64,000 nucleotides of DNA. It comes from Solimonas fluminis (GTDB lineage Bacteria; Pseudomonadota; Gammaproteobacteria; Nevskiales; Nevskiaceae). A program made the translations under genes and the position numbers. The notes below the pieces were generated by a model. That model worked only from the letters and a program-made list of their open reading frames with translations, was not told the origin of the DNA and did no database searches. Positions 18,631 to 27,546 of the stretch are shown piece after piece (the stretch's first letter is position 1; every line of letters begins with the position of its first letter). Where the stretch lies: assembly GCF_002930645.1 (NCBI RefSeq), contig NZ_PSNW01000008.1, forward strand, positions 62,001 through 126,000. The letters are read 5' to 3'.

Positions 18631-19893
18631 ATGGACCGGCGCGATTTCCTGCGGCAACTGTTCCTCGGCTCCGGCGCCCTGGCGCTGGGCCCGCTCCTGG
18701 CGGCCTGCGGCGGCTCCAGCAATGCCCGCGGCGGCAGCACCGGCCCGGTGGGGGGACGCGTCAGCAACCTCGACCGCATCGGCCCCCTGGGCGCGGCGGA
18801 TGCCAATGGCGTGCGCTTGCCGGCCGGGTTCCGCTCCCGCATCGTGGCGGTGCAGGGCGAGCCGCCGGCGGCCGGCAGCAGCTACCGCTGGCACGTGGAC
18901 CCGGATGGCGGCGCCTGCTTCGCGATGCCGGACGGCGGCTGGGTCTATGTTTCCAACAGCGAGGAAGCCGGCTTCAACCTGCTGGCGCCCTCCGGCGGCA
19001 ACGGCGGGGTCGGCGCCCTGCGCTTCGGCGCCGACGGTACGCTGAACTCGGCGTATCCGATCCTGCGCAACACGCGCAACAACTGCGCCGGGGGCCTCAC
19101 GCCCTGGGGCACCTGGCTGTCCTGCGAGGAAGTGGTCGACGGCTGGGTCTACGAATGCGACCCCAGCGGCGCCGCCGAGGCGCAGCGCGTGCCGGTGCTG
19201 GGCCGCTTCAACCACGAGGCCGTGGCGGTGCACCCGCAGACCGGCTACCTGTACCTGACCGAGGACCGCGGCGACGGCTGCTTCTACCGCTTCCGCCCCG
19301 CCGGCACGGCCTCGGGACGCCCGGACTGGAGTGCCGGCGGCGTGCTGGAGGTGCTGGAGGCCATCGGCGACGATCCCAGGCGCACCCGCGCCCTGCGCTG
19401 GCATGCCGTGCCGACGCCGCAGCCCCGCTACCGTTCCGGCAGCTTCCAGGATCCCGAGACCCGCAACCAGGTGGTGGCGGCCACACGCTTCAACGGCGGC
19501 GAGGGCATCTGGTACCACGCCGGACTGATGTACTTCACCAGCAAGGGCGACAACTGCGTGTGGTGCCATGACCTGCGCGCCGACACCCTGGACCTGGTCT
19601 ACGACGACGACTGGTATCCGGAGCGCCCGCTGAGCGGCGTCGACAACATCACCGTGAGCCAGTTCGGCGACGTGCTGGTGGCCGAGGACGGCGGCAACAT
19701 GGAGTTGGTGGTGGTGACGCCGGAGCGGGCCTATCCGCTGTGCCAGGTCGAGCATGCCGACTCCGAGATCGCCGGCCCCGCCTTCTCGCCGGATGGCTCG
19801 CGCCTATACTTCAGCTCGCAGCGTGGTCCTTCGCGCGGGGGCAACCGAGGGGTGACGTTCGAGATCACCGGGCCGTTCTTCAGGAACGCCTGA
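18631..19893 (+). CDS. second PhoX/DUF839-family protein, paralogue of its neighbour
   Basis: A 420-residue protein. ATG 18631 follows GAGGAG and is preferred over an upstream TTG. The signal MDRRDFLRQLFLGSGALALGPLLAACGGSS carries twin Arg and a lipobox. It shares the same propeller blocks as the gene before it (TPWGTWLSCEE, HEAVAVHPQ, LSGVDNITVSQFGDVLVAEDGGNME), so the pair looks like a tandem duplication that has diverged. Its start lies 11 bases after the previous stop, and the two are probably cotranscribed from the Pho-box promoter. Enzyme activity is inferred from the family only. Confidence 0.87.
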   Translation: MDRRDFLRQLFLGSGALALGPLLAACGGSSNARGGSTGPVGGRVSNLDRIGPLGAADANGVRLPAGFRSRIVAVQGEPPAAGSSYRWHVDPDGGACFAMPDGGWVYVSNSEEAGFNLLAPSGGNGGVGALRFGADGTLNSAYPILRNTRNNCAGGLTPWGTWLSCEEVVDGWVYECDPSGAAEAQRVPVLGRFNHEAVAVHPQTGYLYLTEDRGDGCFYRFRPAGTASGRPDWSAGGVLEVLEAIGDDPRRTRALRWHAVPTPQPRYRSGSFQDPETRNQVVAATRFNGGEGIWYHAGLMYFTSKGDNCVWCHDLRADTLDLVYDDDWYPERPLSGVDNITVSQFGDVLVAEDGGNMELVVVTPERAYPLCQVEHADSEIAGPAFSPDGSRLYFSSQRGPSRGGNRGVTFEITGPFFRNA

Positions 19894-19979
19894 TCTGCCG
19901 GGCATCCGCCGCGAGAGCGGGGCCCGTCGCCTGTCCTGAATTCTTTGATTCTGCATTTCGAGTACTGGGGAAAAACCGC

Positions 19980-21671
19980 ATGTCCGGACCACGTCGTCGT
20001 TCCACCCGCCGCAAGAGCGGCCTGAGCCGCCGCGACTTCCTGCGCCGCGCCGGCGGTGCCGCCGCCTTCGGCGCGCTGCCCCTGCTGCCCGGTTGCGGCA
20101 GCTCCGATCCCATCGGGGGCGGCGGCGACGCCGAGTTCCTGCACGGCATCGCCAGCGGTGATCCGCTGCCGGACCGGGTGATCCTGTGGACCCGCGTCAC
20201 CTCGACCGCGGAGCACGTGCCGGTGAGCTACGACGTGGCCTCCGACCCGGAGTTCCGGCATGTCGTCCAGCGCGGCAGCTTCACCACCGACGCGGCGCGC
20301 GACTACACCGTCAAGGTGGATGCCGCCGGCCTGCAGCCGGCCACCACCTACTACTATCGCTTCCGCGCCGGCGGGCAGACTTCGCCATCGGGACGCACGC
20401 GCACCGCGCCCTCGGGCGCGGTGGAGCGCCTGCGCGTGGGCGTGGTGTCCTGCTCCAGCTATGCCCATGGCTACTTCAACGCCTACCGCAAGCTGGCGCA
20501 GCGGCCCGACCTGGACGTGGTGCTGCATCTGGGCGACTACATCTACGAATACGGCACCGGCGAGTACGGCGACGCGCGTCCCTACGAGCCCGACCACGAG
20601 ATCCTGACGCTGGCCGACTATCGCACGCGCCACGCCTACTACAAGCGCGAGGCGGATGTGCAGGCGGTGCACCGGCAGCATCCCTTCATCGCGGTCTGGG
20701 ACGACCACGAGACCGCCGACAACAGCTGGCGCGACGGCGCCAACAACCACACCGAGGGCGAGGAGGGCGAGTGGGCCCTGCGCAAGGCCTGGGCGATCCA
20801 GGCCTACCACGAGTGGATGCCGATCCGCACGCCGGACCTGGCCAACCCGGAGCGCATCTACCGCAGCTTCCGCTACGGTGACCTCGCGGAGTTCACGATG
20901 CTGGACACGCGCCTGATCGGCCGCGACCTGCAGGCCTCGATGCTGGACGCCGGCAGCATCAACGACCAGGGGCGCCAGCTGATCGGCGAGCCGCAGCGCA
21001 ATTTCCTGGCCACCACGCTGGCAGCGGCCGGCGGCGTGAAGTGGAAGTTCCTGGGCCAGCAGGTGATGTTCGGCCAGCTGCGCGTGGGCCTGCCGGAGCT
21101 GTCGCTGGTGACCAACATCCCGGTCGAGCAGTTGCGGGCCCTGCTGCAGGGCCTGCCCCTGGTCAGCACGGGCGGACTGATCATCAACACCGACCAGTGG
21201 GACGGCTACCGCGCCGAGCGCCAGCGCGTGCTCGACCTGATCTCGGGCCTGGACCTGGACAACGTGGTGGTGCTGACCGGCGACATCCACAGCTCCTGGG
21301 CCATGGACATTTCCGAGGACCCCAACAACCCGTTGGTCTACAACGGGCTGACCGGCGAGGGTTCGCGCGCGGTGGAGTTCGTCTGCACCTCGGTGACCTC
21401 CCCGGGACTGGAGCCGCTGAACCCGATCGCCGGGGCGCTGCGCCTGCTGAACCCCCACATGAAGTACGTGGACGTGGCGCGCAAGGGCTACCTGCTGCTG
21501 GACATCGTGCCGGAGAGGGTGACCGGCGAGTTCTGGTACGTGGACACCATCGACGCGGTCAGCGAGAACGAAAGCTTCGGCACGGCTTTCGCGACGGAGG
21601 ACGGCAGCAACCGCCTGAGCTCGGCCGGGCAGACGGAACCGAGGACGGACGCCCCGGCCCTGGTGGCCTGA
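19980..21671 (+). CDS. phoD: PhoD-family alkaline phosphatase/phosphodiesterase, Tat-exported
   Basis: A 563-residue protein beginning MSGPRRRSTRRKSGLSRRDFLRR: twin-arginine signal, then a lipobox at LPGCGSS. Metal and phosphate ligands of the PhoD fold are visible in HLGDYIYEYG, WDDHETADNSW and VVVLTGDIHSSWAMD. An N-terminal PhoD domain (about residues 45-135) precedes the catalytic domain. PhoD acts on phosphomonoesters and diesters such as teichoic acids and phospholipids. The 86-base gap to the gene before it contains no terminator, so it probably belongs to the same Pho-controlled operon. Confidence 0.92.
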   Translation: MSGPRRRSTRRKSGLSRRDFLRRAGGAAAFGALPLLPGCGSSDPIGGGGDAEFLHGIASGDPLPDRVILWTRVTSTAEHVPVSYDVASDPEFRHVVQRGSFTTDAARDYTVKVDAAGLQPATTYYYRFRAGGQTSPSGRTRTAPSGAVERLRVGVVSCSSYAHGYFNAYRKLAQRPDLDVVLHLGDYIYEYGTGEYGDARPYEPDHEILTLADYRTRHAYYKREADVQAVHRQHPFIAVWDDHETADNSWRDGANNHTEGEEGEWALRKAWAIQAYHEWMPIRTPDLANPERIYRSFRYGDLAEFTMLDTRLIGRDLQASMLDAGSINDQGRQLIGEPQRNFLATTLAAAGGVKWKFLGQQVMFGQLRVGLPELSLVTNIPVEQLRALLQGLPLVSTGGLIINTDQWDGYRAERQRVLDLISGLDLDNVVVLTGDIHSSWAMDISEDPNNPLVYNGLTGEGSRAVEFVCTSVTSPGLEPLNPIAGALRLLNPHMKYVDVARKGYLLLDIVPERVTGEFWYVDTIDAVSENESFGTAFATEDGSNRLSSAGQTEPRTDAPALVA

Positions 21672-21715
21672 GCGCCGTTGCGCTGGCGATGCGCATGGCG
21701 GGGTAAAATCCCGCC

Positions 21716-22318
21716 ATGTCCGCCTATTCTCCCCGTCTCAGCCGCCTGATCGAGGCCCTGCGCCGCCTCCCGGGCGTCGGTCCCAAGTCGGCGCAGCGCA
21801 TGGCTTTCCACCTGCTGGACCGCGACCGCCAGGGGGCGCAGCTGCTGGGCGAGACCCTGGTGGAAGCCCTCGGCGGCATCGGGCGCTGTCCCAGCTGCCG
21901 CATGTTCTGCGACGAGGGCGAGAACTGCCGCTACTGCTCGTCCTCGCGCACCGCCGCCGGCCAGCTCTGCGTGGTCGAGTCGCCGGCCGACCTGATGGCG
22001 ATCGAGGGCGGCACCTCCTACCGCGGGCGCTACTTCGTGCTGATGGGTCGCCTGTCGCCCCTGGACGGCATCGGTCCGGAGGAACTGGGCCTGGACCGGC
22101 TGCAGGCGCAGCTGGCCGCGGGCGAGGTGCAGGAAATGATCATCGCCACCAATCCCACCGTGGAGGGGGAGGCCACCGCCTATTACCTGGCGGAGATGGC
22201 GCGCGGGCAGGGCGTCCGGGTGACGCGCATCGCCCACGGCGTGCCCATGGGCGGCGAGCTGGAATACGTGGACGGCGGCACGCTGGCGCATGCGCTGAGC
22301 GGGCGTACGCCGGTCTGA
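21716..22318 (+). CDS. recR: recombination mediator protein RecR
   Basis: A 200-residue RecR that works with RecF/RecO in loading RecA at gaps. The helix-hairpin-helix [18 protein letters not shown] is at the N-terminus, followed by the four-cysteine zinc motif ([18 protein letters not shown]) and the Toprim domain ([14 protein letters not shown]). The length is standard. dnaX and ybaB, its usual upstream partners, are absent here; the neighbour is phoD. Confidence 0.96.
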   Translation: MSAYSPRLSRLIEALRRLPGVGPKSAQRMAFHLLDRDRQGAQLLGETLVEALGGIGRCPSCRMFCDEGENCRYCSSSRTAAGQLCVVESPADLMAIEGGTSYRGRYFVLMGRLSPLDGIGPEELGLDRLQAQLAAGEVQEMIIATNPTVEGEATAYYLAEMARGQGVRVTRIAHGVPMGGELEYVDGGTLAHALSGRTPV

Positions 22319-22335
22319 TTCCCGCTTTTTGTAGG

Positions 22336-22380
22336 AGCGGCCGTTGGCCGCGACACTCAGGATCGCGGCCAACGGCCGCT
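22336..22380. terminator. REP-like palindrome, probable shared terminator
   Basis: A perfect 18-bp stem, arms 22336-22353 (AGCGGCCGTTGGCCGCGA) and 22363-22380, nine-base loop, preceded by GTAGG. It lies between convergent recR and phhB. It belongs to the same kind of GTAGGAGC...GCTCCTAC palindrome as the one at 24697-24740, a mobile REP-like type common in gammaproteobacteria. Confidence 0.65.
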
Positions 22381-22393
22381 GCTACGGGCTTGG

Positions 22394-22732
22394 CTATTCA
22401 GCCAGCAGCTTTTCCACCTTCGCCGCGCAGATGAAGTCGTTCTCGGTGAGGCCGTTGACCGCATGGGTCCACCAGCTGACCTTGGCGACTTTGTAGCTGA
22501 AGTCGATGTCCGGGTGGTGATTCTCGGAATGCGCGATCCAGGCCACGGCGTTGACGAAGGCGGTGGTCTGGTAATAGGTGCGGAAGGTGAATTCCGCGCG
22601 GAGCATCCTGCCTTCGCGCAGCAGGCGCCAGCGCTCCGGCAACTGCTCCTTGAGCTTCATGCAGGCTGCAAGGTCCAGCGCCTTGGCGTCACCCTCGCAG
22701 GCCACGCAGCGCTTGGAGGCGAGGTCGGACAT
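22394..22732 (-). CDS. phhB: pterin-4a-carbinolamine dehydratase
   Basis: A 112-residue protein that regenerates quinonoid dihydropterin after phenylalanine hydroxylase. The signature HSENHHPDIDFSYKVAKVSWWTH, including the HHP catalytic histidines, is intact, and the length is normal. No phhA lies in the window, so the pterin cofactor partner must be elsewhere. It is convergent with recR and divergent from orn. Confidence 0.93.
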   Translation of the reverse strand: MSDLASKRCVACEGDAKALDLAACMKLKEQLPERWRLLREGRMLRAEFTFRTYYQTTAFVNAVAWIAHSENHHPDIDFSYKVAKVSWWTHAVNGLTENDFICAAKVEKLLAE

Positions 22733-22786
22733 GGCCGGGCTCCCGTAGATTAAGATTCGGGATTATCGCCTAAACTGCGCCCTCAC

Positions 22787-23362
22787 ATGCCTGCCCATGC
22801 TTCCAACCTGATCTGGATCGACCTCGAGATGACGGGCCTGGTGCCCGAGCGCCATCGCATCATCGAGATCGCCACCATCGTCACCGACCAGAACCTCAAG
22901 GTGCTGGCCGAGGGCCCCGTCATCGCGGTGAAGCAGAGCGACGAGGAGCTGGCCGCGATGGACGACTGGAACACGCGCCAGCACGGCGGCTCCGGCCTGA
23001 CCCAGCGCGTGCGCGACAGCCGGGTGGACGATGCCGCGGCCGAGGCGATGACCCTGGAGTTCCTGTCGCAGTGGGTACCTGCCGGCAAGTCGCCGATGTG
23101 CGGCAACTCGATCTGCCAGGACCGCCGTTTCCTGGCGCGCTGGATGCCGCGGCTGGAGAAGCATTTCCACTACCGCAACCTCGACGTCAGCACGCTCAAG
23201 GAGCTGTGCTCGCGCTGGACGCCCGCCATCTCCAAGGGCTTCGTGAAGTCCTCGACCCATCTGGCGCTGGACGACGTGCGCGATTCCATCGCGGAACTGC
23301 GCTACTACCGCCAGCATTTCCTGATCGCCGCCGCGCAACCGCACGACACGGAGTCCCCATGA
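22787..23362 (+). CDS. orn: oligoribonuclease
   Basis: A 191-residue DEDDh exonuclease that degrades di- to pentaribonucleotides, including pGpG from c-di-GMP breakdown. Catalytic residues are in [10 protein letters not shown] (D, E), NSICQDRRF (D) and [11 protein letters not shown] (H, D). The length is typical. The stop overlaps the ATG of the next gene. Confidence 0.96.
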   Translation: MPAHASNLIWIDLEMTGLVPERHRIIEIATIVTDQNLKVLAEGPVIAVKQSDEELAAMDDWNTRQHGGSGLTQRVRDSRVDDAAAEAMTLEFLSQWVPAGKSPMCGNSICQDRRFLARWMPRLEKHFHYRNLDVSTLKELCSRWTPAISKGFVKSSTHLALDDVRDSIAELRYYRQHFLIAAAQPHDTESP

Positions 23363-24105
23363 TCATCCGCCCCTTCCTCGCCGCATCGCTGCTGGCCGCT
23401 GCCGCCCTGCCGGCGGCGGCGCAGCAGGGCAACTACGTCAGCTTCGGCGCCGGGGCGCTGGTGTTCGACCAGGTCTACGTCGGCAACGATACCGAGGTCA
23501 CCGGGCTGCCGTTCGTACAGGGCCAGTACGGAGACTTCTTCCTGCAGGGCCTGACCCTGGGCTGGTCGTTCCTGCGCCAGGACGCCTACCGTCTGTCGCT
23601 GCTGGGCAATTTCCGCCTCAACAGCCTGGAGTCCGGCGATCTCGATCCGCGGCTGGACATCGAGGAACGCAAGCAGACCTTCGAGGGCGGGTTGGGCATC
23701 AGCATGCCGCTGACCGAGCGCCTGCTGCTCGATGCGCACGTGCTGGCGGACCTGCTGGACCGCCACGGCGGCTACGAGGTGGGCTTGCGGGTTTCGCGCC
23801 CGACCCTCCTGGGCGACTTCGTGCTGGCGCCGAGCCTGGGCCTGAACCTGCTCAGCGAGGACTTCACCGCGTATTACTACGGCCTGAAGCCGGGCGAAGC
23901 GGGTTTTGCCGCCGGCTACGAGCCGGGCAACGTCGTGGTGCCGCAACTGGGCCTCAGTGCCTTCTACCCGCTGACGCCGCGCTGGACCCTGACCGGCCTG
24001 CTCGGCGGACGCTGGCTCGGCAGCGACATCGAGGACAGCCCGCTGGTGGACTCGGAGTGGGAGAGCACGCTGTTCATCGGCGCCAGCTACCGGCTGCCGC
24101 TGTGA
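23359..24105 (+). CDS. MipA/OmpV-family outer-membrane protein
   Basis: A 248-residue protein with a cleavable signal (ends ALPAAAQQ) and alternating amphipathic strands. The opening [33 protein letters not shown] and closing aromatic residue plus Leu fit the MipA/OmpV barrel. MipA was named as a scaffold for murein enzymes, and other members are porin-like or induced by metals or antibiotics. The ATG overlaps the orn stop. Its own TGA stop (24103-24105) touches the left end of the heptamer element. Confidence 0.85.
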   Translation: MIIRPFLAASLLAAAALPAAAQQGNYVSFGAGALVFDQVYVGNDTEVTGLPFVQGQYGDFFLQGLTLGWSFLRQDAYRLSLLGNFRLNSLESGDLDPRLDIEERKQTFEGGLGISMPLTERLLLDAHVLADLLDRHGGYEVGLRVSRPTLLGDFVLAPSLGLNLLSEDFTAYYYGLKPGEAGFAAGYEPGNVVVPQLGLSAFYPLTPRWTLTGLLGGRWLGSDIEDSPLVDSEWESTLFIGASYRLPL

Positions 24106-24111
24106 AAAGCA

Positions 24112-24696
24112 GTGCTGAGTGCTGAGTGCTGAGTGCTGAGTGCTGAGTGCTGAGTGCTGAGTGCTGAGTGCTGAGTGCTGAGTGCTGAGTGCTGAGTGCT
24201 GAGTGCTGAGTGCTGAGTGCTGAGTGCTGAGTGCTGAGTGCTGAGTGCTGAGTGCTGAGTGCTGAGTGCTGAGTGCTGAGTGCTGAGTGCTGAGTGCTGA
24301 GTGCTGAGTGCTGAGTGCTGAGTGCTGAGTGCTGAGTGCTGAGTGCTGAGTGCTGAGTGCTGAGTGCTGAGTGCTGAGTGCTGAGTGCTGAGTGCTGAGT
24401 GCTGAGTGCTGAGTGCTGAGTGCTGAGTGCTGAGTGCTGAGTGCTGAGTGCTGAGTGCTGAGTGCTGAGTGCTGAGTGCTGAGTGCTGAGTGCTGAGTGC
24501 TGAGTGCTGAGTGCTGAGTGCTGAGTGCTGAGTGCTGAGTGCTGAGTGCTGAGTGCTGAGTGCTGAGTGCTGAGTGCTGAGTGCTGAGTGCTGAGTGCTG
24601 AGTGCTGAGTGCTGAGTGCTGAGTGCTGAGTGCTGAGTGCTGAGTGCTGAGTGCTGAGTGCTGAGTGCTGAGTGCTGAGTGCTGAGTGCTGAGTGC
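24112..24696. repeat. tandem array of about 83 copies of the heptamer GTGCTGA
   Basis: GTGCTGA repeats head to tail, apparently without a single variant, for 585 bases. The + strand meets TGA in every frame, while the minus strand (TCAGCAC) has no stop in any frame and would encode Leu-Ser-Thr-Gln-His-Ser-Ala repeats. Perfect homogeneity points to recent slippage-driven expansion. The true copy number could differ because short-read assembly handles such arrays poorly. Confidence 0.95.
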
Positions 24697-24740
24697 AGGA
24701 GCCAGCTTGCTGGCGACGGATCGCCAGCAAGCTGGCTCCT
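24697..24740. repeat. REP-like hairpin beside the array
   Basis: A perfect 20-bp stem: AGGAGCCAGCTTGCTGGCGA (24697-24716) and its reverse complement at 24721-24740, loop CGGA. Followed by ACA, giving the ...GGCTCCTACA end typical of dispersed gammaproteobacterial palindromes. It directly joins the last heptamer. Confidence 0.85.
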
Positions 24741-24809
24741 ACAGGCCAGGACTATACGCGGACATTCCTCTGTCACTTGGCACTGAGTCCTCAGCACTCA
24801 GCACTGCTT

Positions 24810-26156
24810 TTAGCGCAGCGGCAGGGTCGCCGTCACCTTGCCGCCGCCCAGGGTCTCGGAGCGTCCCAGGTCCAGCTGGCCCTCGTAGGCCTTCACCAGT
24901 TCCGCCACCGCGGCCAGGCCGATGCCCTGGCCGGGCGTCTGGTCGTCGGCGCGCACGCCGCGCTGCAGCAGCAGGTCCGGATTCTCCGGAAAGCCGGGGC
25001 CGTCGTCCTCCACGACGAAGCTGCAGCGGTTGTCCGCCACGCGGCTGGAAATGCGCACGCGGCCGCCGCCGTACTTGCAGGCGTTGTCCAGCAGGTTGCC
25101 GAGCAGCTCGTAGAGGTCGCCCTGGTCGGCGCGCAGCTTCAGGTTGGGGGTCAGCTGCAGGTCGAAGCGCGGGTCCTTGTCGGCGTAGACCTTGGTCAGG
25201 GCCCCGGCGATCTTCTCGATCAGCGGGCGCACGCGCAGCGGCTTGCTCAGCGTGCGCGTGCCGGCGGCGGCGGCGCGGCGCAGCTGGTGGTCCACGATGC
25301 GCTGCATGCGCGTGACCTGCTCCTGCAGCTGTTCGCGCTGCGCCGCCGCCAGCCCCCGCTCCTGCGACATGCCGGAGAGCACCGCCAGCGGCGTCTTCAG
25401 CGTGTGGGCCAGGTCGCCCAGGGCATTGCGGTAGCGCAGCTGCTGGTTGCGCTCGTTGACGATCATGGCGTTGAGATCGTGCGTCAGCGGGCGGATTTCA
25501 TCCGGGTACTGTCCGGTGATCTCGTCCTGCATGCCGGACTCGATCTCCTGCAGTTCGCGGCCCAGGCGCAGCAGCGGCGCCAGGCTCCAGCGCTGCAGGA
25601 ACAGCAGGGTGGCGGTCAGCGCCATCGCGGTGCCGCCCAGCCAGCCCCAGAGCGTGCGCCGGAAACTGGCCATCTGTTCGCGGTAGCCCTTGGTCGTTTC
25701 CAGCACCACGATGTTGTAGCGCCGCGGATCGCGCGCCAGGTCGATCCAGCGCAGCCCGAAGCTCAGCGAGAACACGTCCGGATTCCGCAGGCGCTCGAAC
25801 TGCCACTGGCCGACCTCGGTGAGCGCCGGCGGCGGCAGGTCCAGGAAGGCGGCGGAACTCCAGACGGCATGTCCGCGCTCGTCGAACAGCGCGGCATCCA
25901 GGCCGGACAGCGGCTGGCGCAGGCGCGGGTCGGGCACGGCATCCAGGGCGATGCTGAGCTCACCGTCCTCGCGCGGCGCGGCGGAGCCGAGCAGGGCGTA
26001 GACCAGGCCCTTGAGCTTCTCCTCCTCTGCCGTCAGCAGGCTGCTGCGGAACGCCTGGTCGAGCGCGTAGGCCGTCAGCGCGACGAAGGCCGTCAGCACC
26101 AGCGCGGAGGCCGTCAGCAGGCGGCCGCGCAGGGAGTTGCGGATCACGCCCGGCAC
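24810..26156 (-). CDS. PhoQ-like sensor histidine kinase
   Basis: A 448-residue membrane kinase with a first helix near residues 14-34, a periplasmic sensor of about 140 residues, a second helix (WLGGTAMALTATLLFLQRW, about 178-196), HAMP, then the H box in DLAHTLKTPLAVLSG. The N box is NLLDNACKYG and the G1 box is VEDDGPGFP. The HTLKTPLAV H box and the sensor layout resemble PhoQ. It lies 17 bases downstream of its response regulator. The periplasmic ligand is unknown; divalent cations, low pH or peptides are options by analogy. Confidence 0.92.
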   Translation of the reverse strand: MPGVIRNSLRGRLLTASALVLTAFVALTAYALDQAFRSSLLTAEEEKLKGLVYALLGSAAPREDGELSIALDAVPDPRLRQPLSGLDAALFDERGHAVWSSAAFLDLPPPALTEVGQWQFERLRNPDVFSLSFGLRWIDLARDPRRYNIVVLETTKGYREQMASFRRTLWGWLGGTAMALTATLLFLQRWSLAPLLRLGRELQEIESGMQDEITGQYPDEIRPLTHDLNAMIVNERNQQLRYRNALGDLAHTLKTPLAVLSGMSQERGLAAAQREQLQEQVTRMQRIVDHQLRRAAAAGTRTLSKPLRVRPLIEKIAGALTKVYADKDPRFDLQLTPNLKLRADQGDLYELLGNLLDNACKYGGGRVRISSRVADNRCSFVVEDDGPGFPENPDLLLQRGVRADDQTPGQGIGLAAVAELVKAYEGQLDLGRSETLGGGKVTATLPLR

Positions 26157-26173
26157 CGGCAGGCGGGCGGTGT

Positions 26174-26851
26174 TCAGGCGCGTGGCAGGTCCCAGCGGTA
26201 GCCGGCACCACGCAGCGTGGTGATCGGGTTGTACTGGCTGTCCGGATCGAGCTTGGTGCGCAGGCGCCGGATGAAGACCTCGATCACGTTGCTGTCGCGT
26301 TCCTCGTCCTCGGTGTAGAGATGCTCGGTCAGCTCGGACTTGGAGATCACCTTGCCGGCATGGGTCAGCAGGTACTCCAGAACGCGGTACTCGAAGCTGG
26401 TCAGTTCCACCGGCTTGCCGTCGGCAGACACCGACTTGGCGGCGGTGTCGAGCTGGTAGGGGCCGGACTCCATCTTGGACTGCGCCCAGCCGCCGCTGCG
26501 GCGCAGCAGGGCGCGCACGCGGGCCAGCAGTTCCTCGCGATGGAAAGGCTTGACCAGGTAGTCGTCGGCACCGGCCTCCAGGCCCTCGACCTTGCTCTGC
26601 CAGCCGTCGCGGGCGGTGAGGATCAGGATCGGGAATTTGCGGCCTGCCGCGCGGGCACGGCGGATGATATCCAGGCCGTTGCCCTTGGGCAGCCCGAGAT
26701 CGACGATGGCGACGTCGGCCGGGTACTCCTCGGCCATGTAGCCGCCCTGCTCGCCGTCGGAGGCGGCGTCCACGGCAAAACCCTCTTCCGAGAGGAAGTT
26801 GACGACCTGGGCCTGCAGGGCCGGGTCGTCTTCGATCACCAGTGCGCGCAT
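26174..26851 (-). CDS. PhoP-like OmpR-family response regulator
   Basis: A 225-residue protein: receiver domain with the acidic pocket ED (about residue 8), phospho-Asp in VDLGLPKGNG (about 51) and Lys in VKPFH (about 101), then a winged-helix DNA-binding domain ending SNVIEVFIRRLRTKLDPDSQYNPITTLRGAGYRWD. It is cotranscribed with the sensor kinase and probably with the two small secreted genes upstream. Confidence 0.94.
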   Translation of the reverse strand: MRALVIEDDPALQAQVVNFLSEEGFAVDAASDGEQGGYMAEEYPADVAIVDLGLPKGNGLDIIRRARAAGRKFPILILTARDGWQSKVEGLEAGADDYLVKPFHREELLARVRALLRRSGGWAQSKMESGPYQLDTAAKSVSADGKPVELTSFEYRVLEYLLTHAGKVISKSELTEHLYTEDEERDSNVIEVFIRRLRTKLDPDSQYNPITTLRGAGYRWDLPRA

Positions 26852-26867
26852 GTTGTGGTTCTAGTGG

Positions 26868-27146
26868 CTAGTCGGGGGAAACGTGGACGGTGCGGACTTC
26901 GCCGTCCTTGAGCAGCTTCACGCGGTAGCCGCCGAAGCCGTCCTGGTCGATCGCCAGCACGCGTCCGCCGTGCTTGCGCTGCGCGCGATCGGCGGCATCC
27001 CGCATGGACATCCCCTGGGGGCTCCCCGGGTTCCGGTCGCTCCGGAATTCCATGGGGGGGACGAGATCCCGCCGCGGATCGGCCGCAGCCGGGCCTGCGA
27101 CAAGGCCGCCCAGCAGGATCAGCAGGAGTGCAGTCGTGCCGCGCAT
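26868..27146 (-). CDS. small secreted PepSY-like protein
   Basis: A 92-residue protein with a signal peptide (MRGTTALLLILLGGLVAGPAAA) and one PepSY-like unit (MRDAADRAQRKHGGRVLAIDQDGFGGYRVKLLKDGEVRTVHV). PepSY units are often inhibitory or sensor-modulating. Genes of this type recur directly upstream of PhoPQ-like two-component pairs in proteobacteria, so it may tune the neighbouring kinase; that is inference. Confidence 0.83.
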   Translation of the reverse strand: MRGTTALLLILLGGLVAGPAAADPRRDLVPPMEFRSDRNPGSPQGMSMRDAADRAQRKHGGRVLAIDQDGFGGYRVKLLKDGEVRTVHVSPD

Positions 27147-27149
27147 GGC

Positions 27150-27491
27150 CTACTGTAGCCTCATCGCGCCGCTACGGCCACGGTTGCGCACTGGCAGGCG
27201 CTCGCCGGGCTCATAGGGCAGGCGGGTGCCGTAGACGCGGCCGTCGTAGTGGTAGAGCACGTCGTAGCCCTCCACGCGCTGTTCCATCCGCCAAGCCGTC
27301 ACCGTGCGGCAGGACGGGGTCCCGGCGACATCCTCCGGCGCGTCGCACTGGCGATGGCGCTCGGCGACGCGCACCTCGCCGTAGACCGGCCGGCTGCTGA
27401 TCACCTCGGCGTAGGGACGCGGGTCATCGGCGGCATGGAGTACGGTCATCGGCAGGCAGGCGAGGCTCAGTAGGGCGAGGATCTTGTTCAT
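27150..27491 (-). CDS. hypothetical secreted protein, first gene of the two-component operon
   Basis: 113 residues with a signal peptide (ends VLHAAD). The mature part has ISSRPVYGEVRV and a YDVLYHYDGRVYGTRLPYEPGERLPVR segment, like the region that precedes glycine-zipper domains in surface-antigen-type lipoproteins; the glycine zipper itself is missing. Two Cys may pair. It ends 3 bases before the PepSY gene start. Function unknown. Confidence 0.7.
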   Translation of the reverse strand: MNKILALLSLACLPMTVLHAADDPRPYAEVISSRPVYGEVRVAERHRQCDAPEDVAGTPSCRTVTAWRMEQRVEGYDVLYHYDGRVYGTRLPYEPGERLPVRNRGRSGAMRLQ

Positions 27492-27546
27492 GGCTGGCGA
27501 CCGCTAGCCTATGAAACAAAAGCTGAATTCTCTCTTAACTCAGACG

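Larger units (their letters stand above)
24105..24811. repeat. 707-base composite element: heptamer array plus hairpin inside 22-bp inverted repeats
   Basis: Positions 24105-24126 and 24790-24811 are perfect inverted copies (left end AAAAGCAGTGCTGAG..., right end ...CTCAGCACTGCTTTT). The left end includes the last base of the mipA stop; the right end includes two bases of the stop of the convergent sensor kinase. The element thus fills the whole intergenic space. The ends alone would make a classic bidirectional terminator (A4, GC-containing stem, T4). The interior holds the tandem array and a REP-like hairpin. Confidence 0.85.

Noticed and set aside
24112-24696. CRISPR array
   Set aside because: Unit is 7 bases with no spacers and no cas genes nearby.
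24074-24797. 218- and 236-codon frames made of LSTQHSA repeats
   Set aside because: Produced by the heptamer array, which is stop-free on the minus strand. No ribosome site or independent domain.
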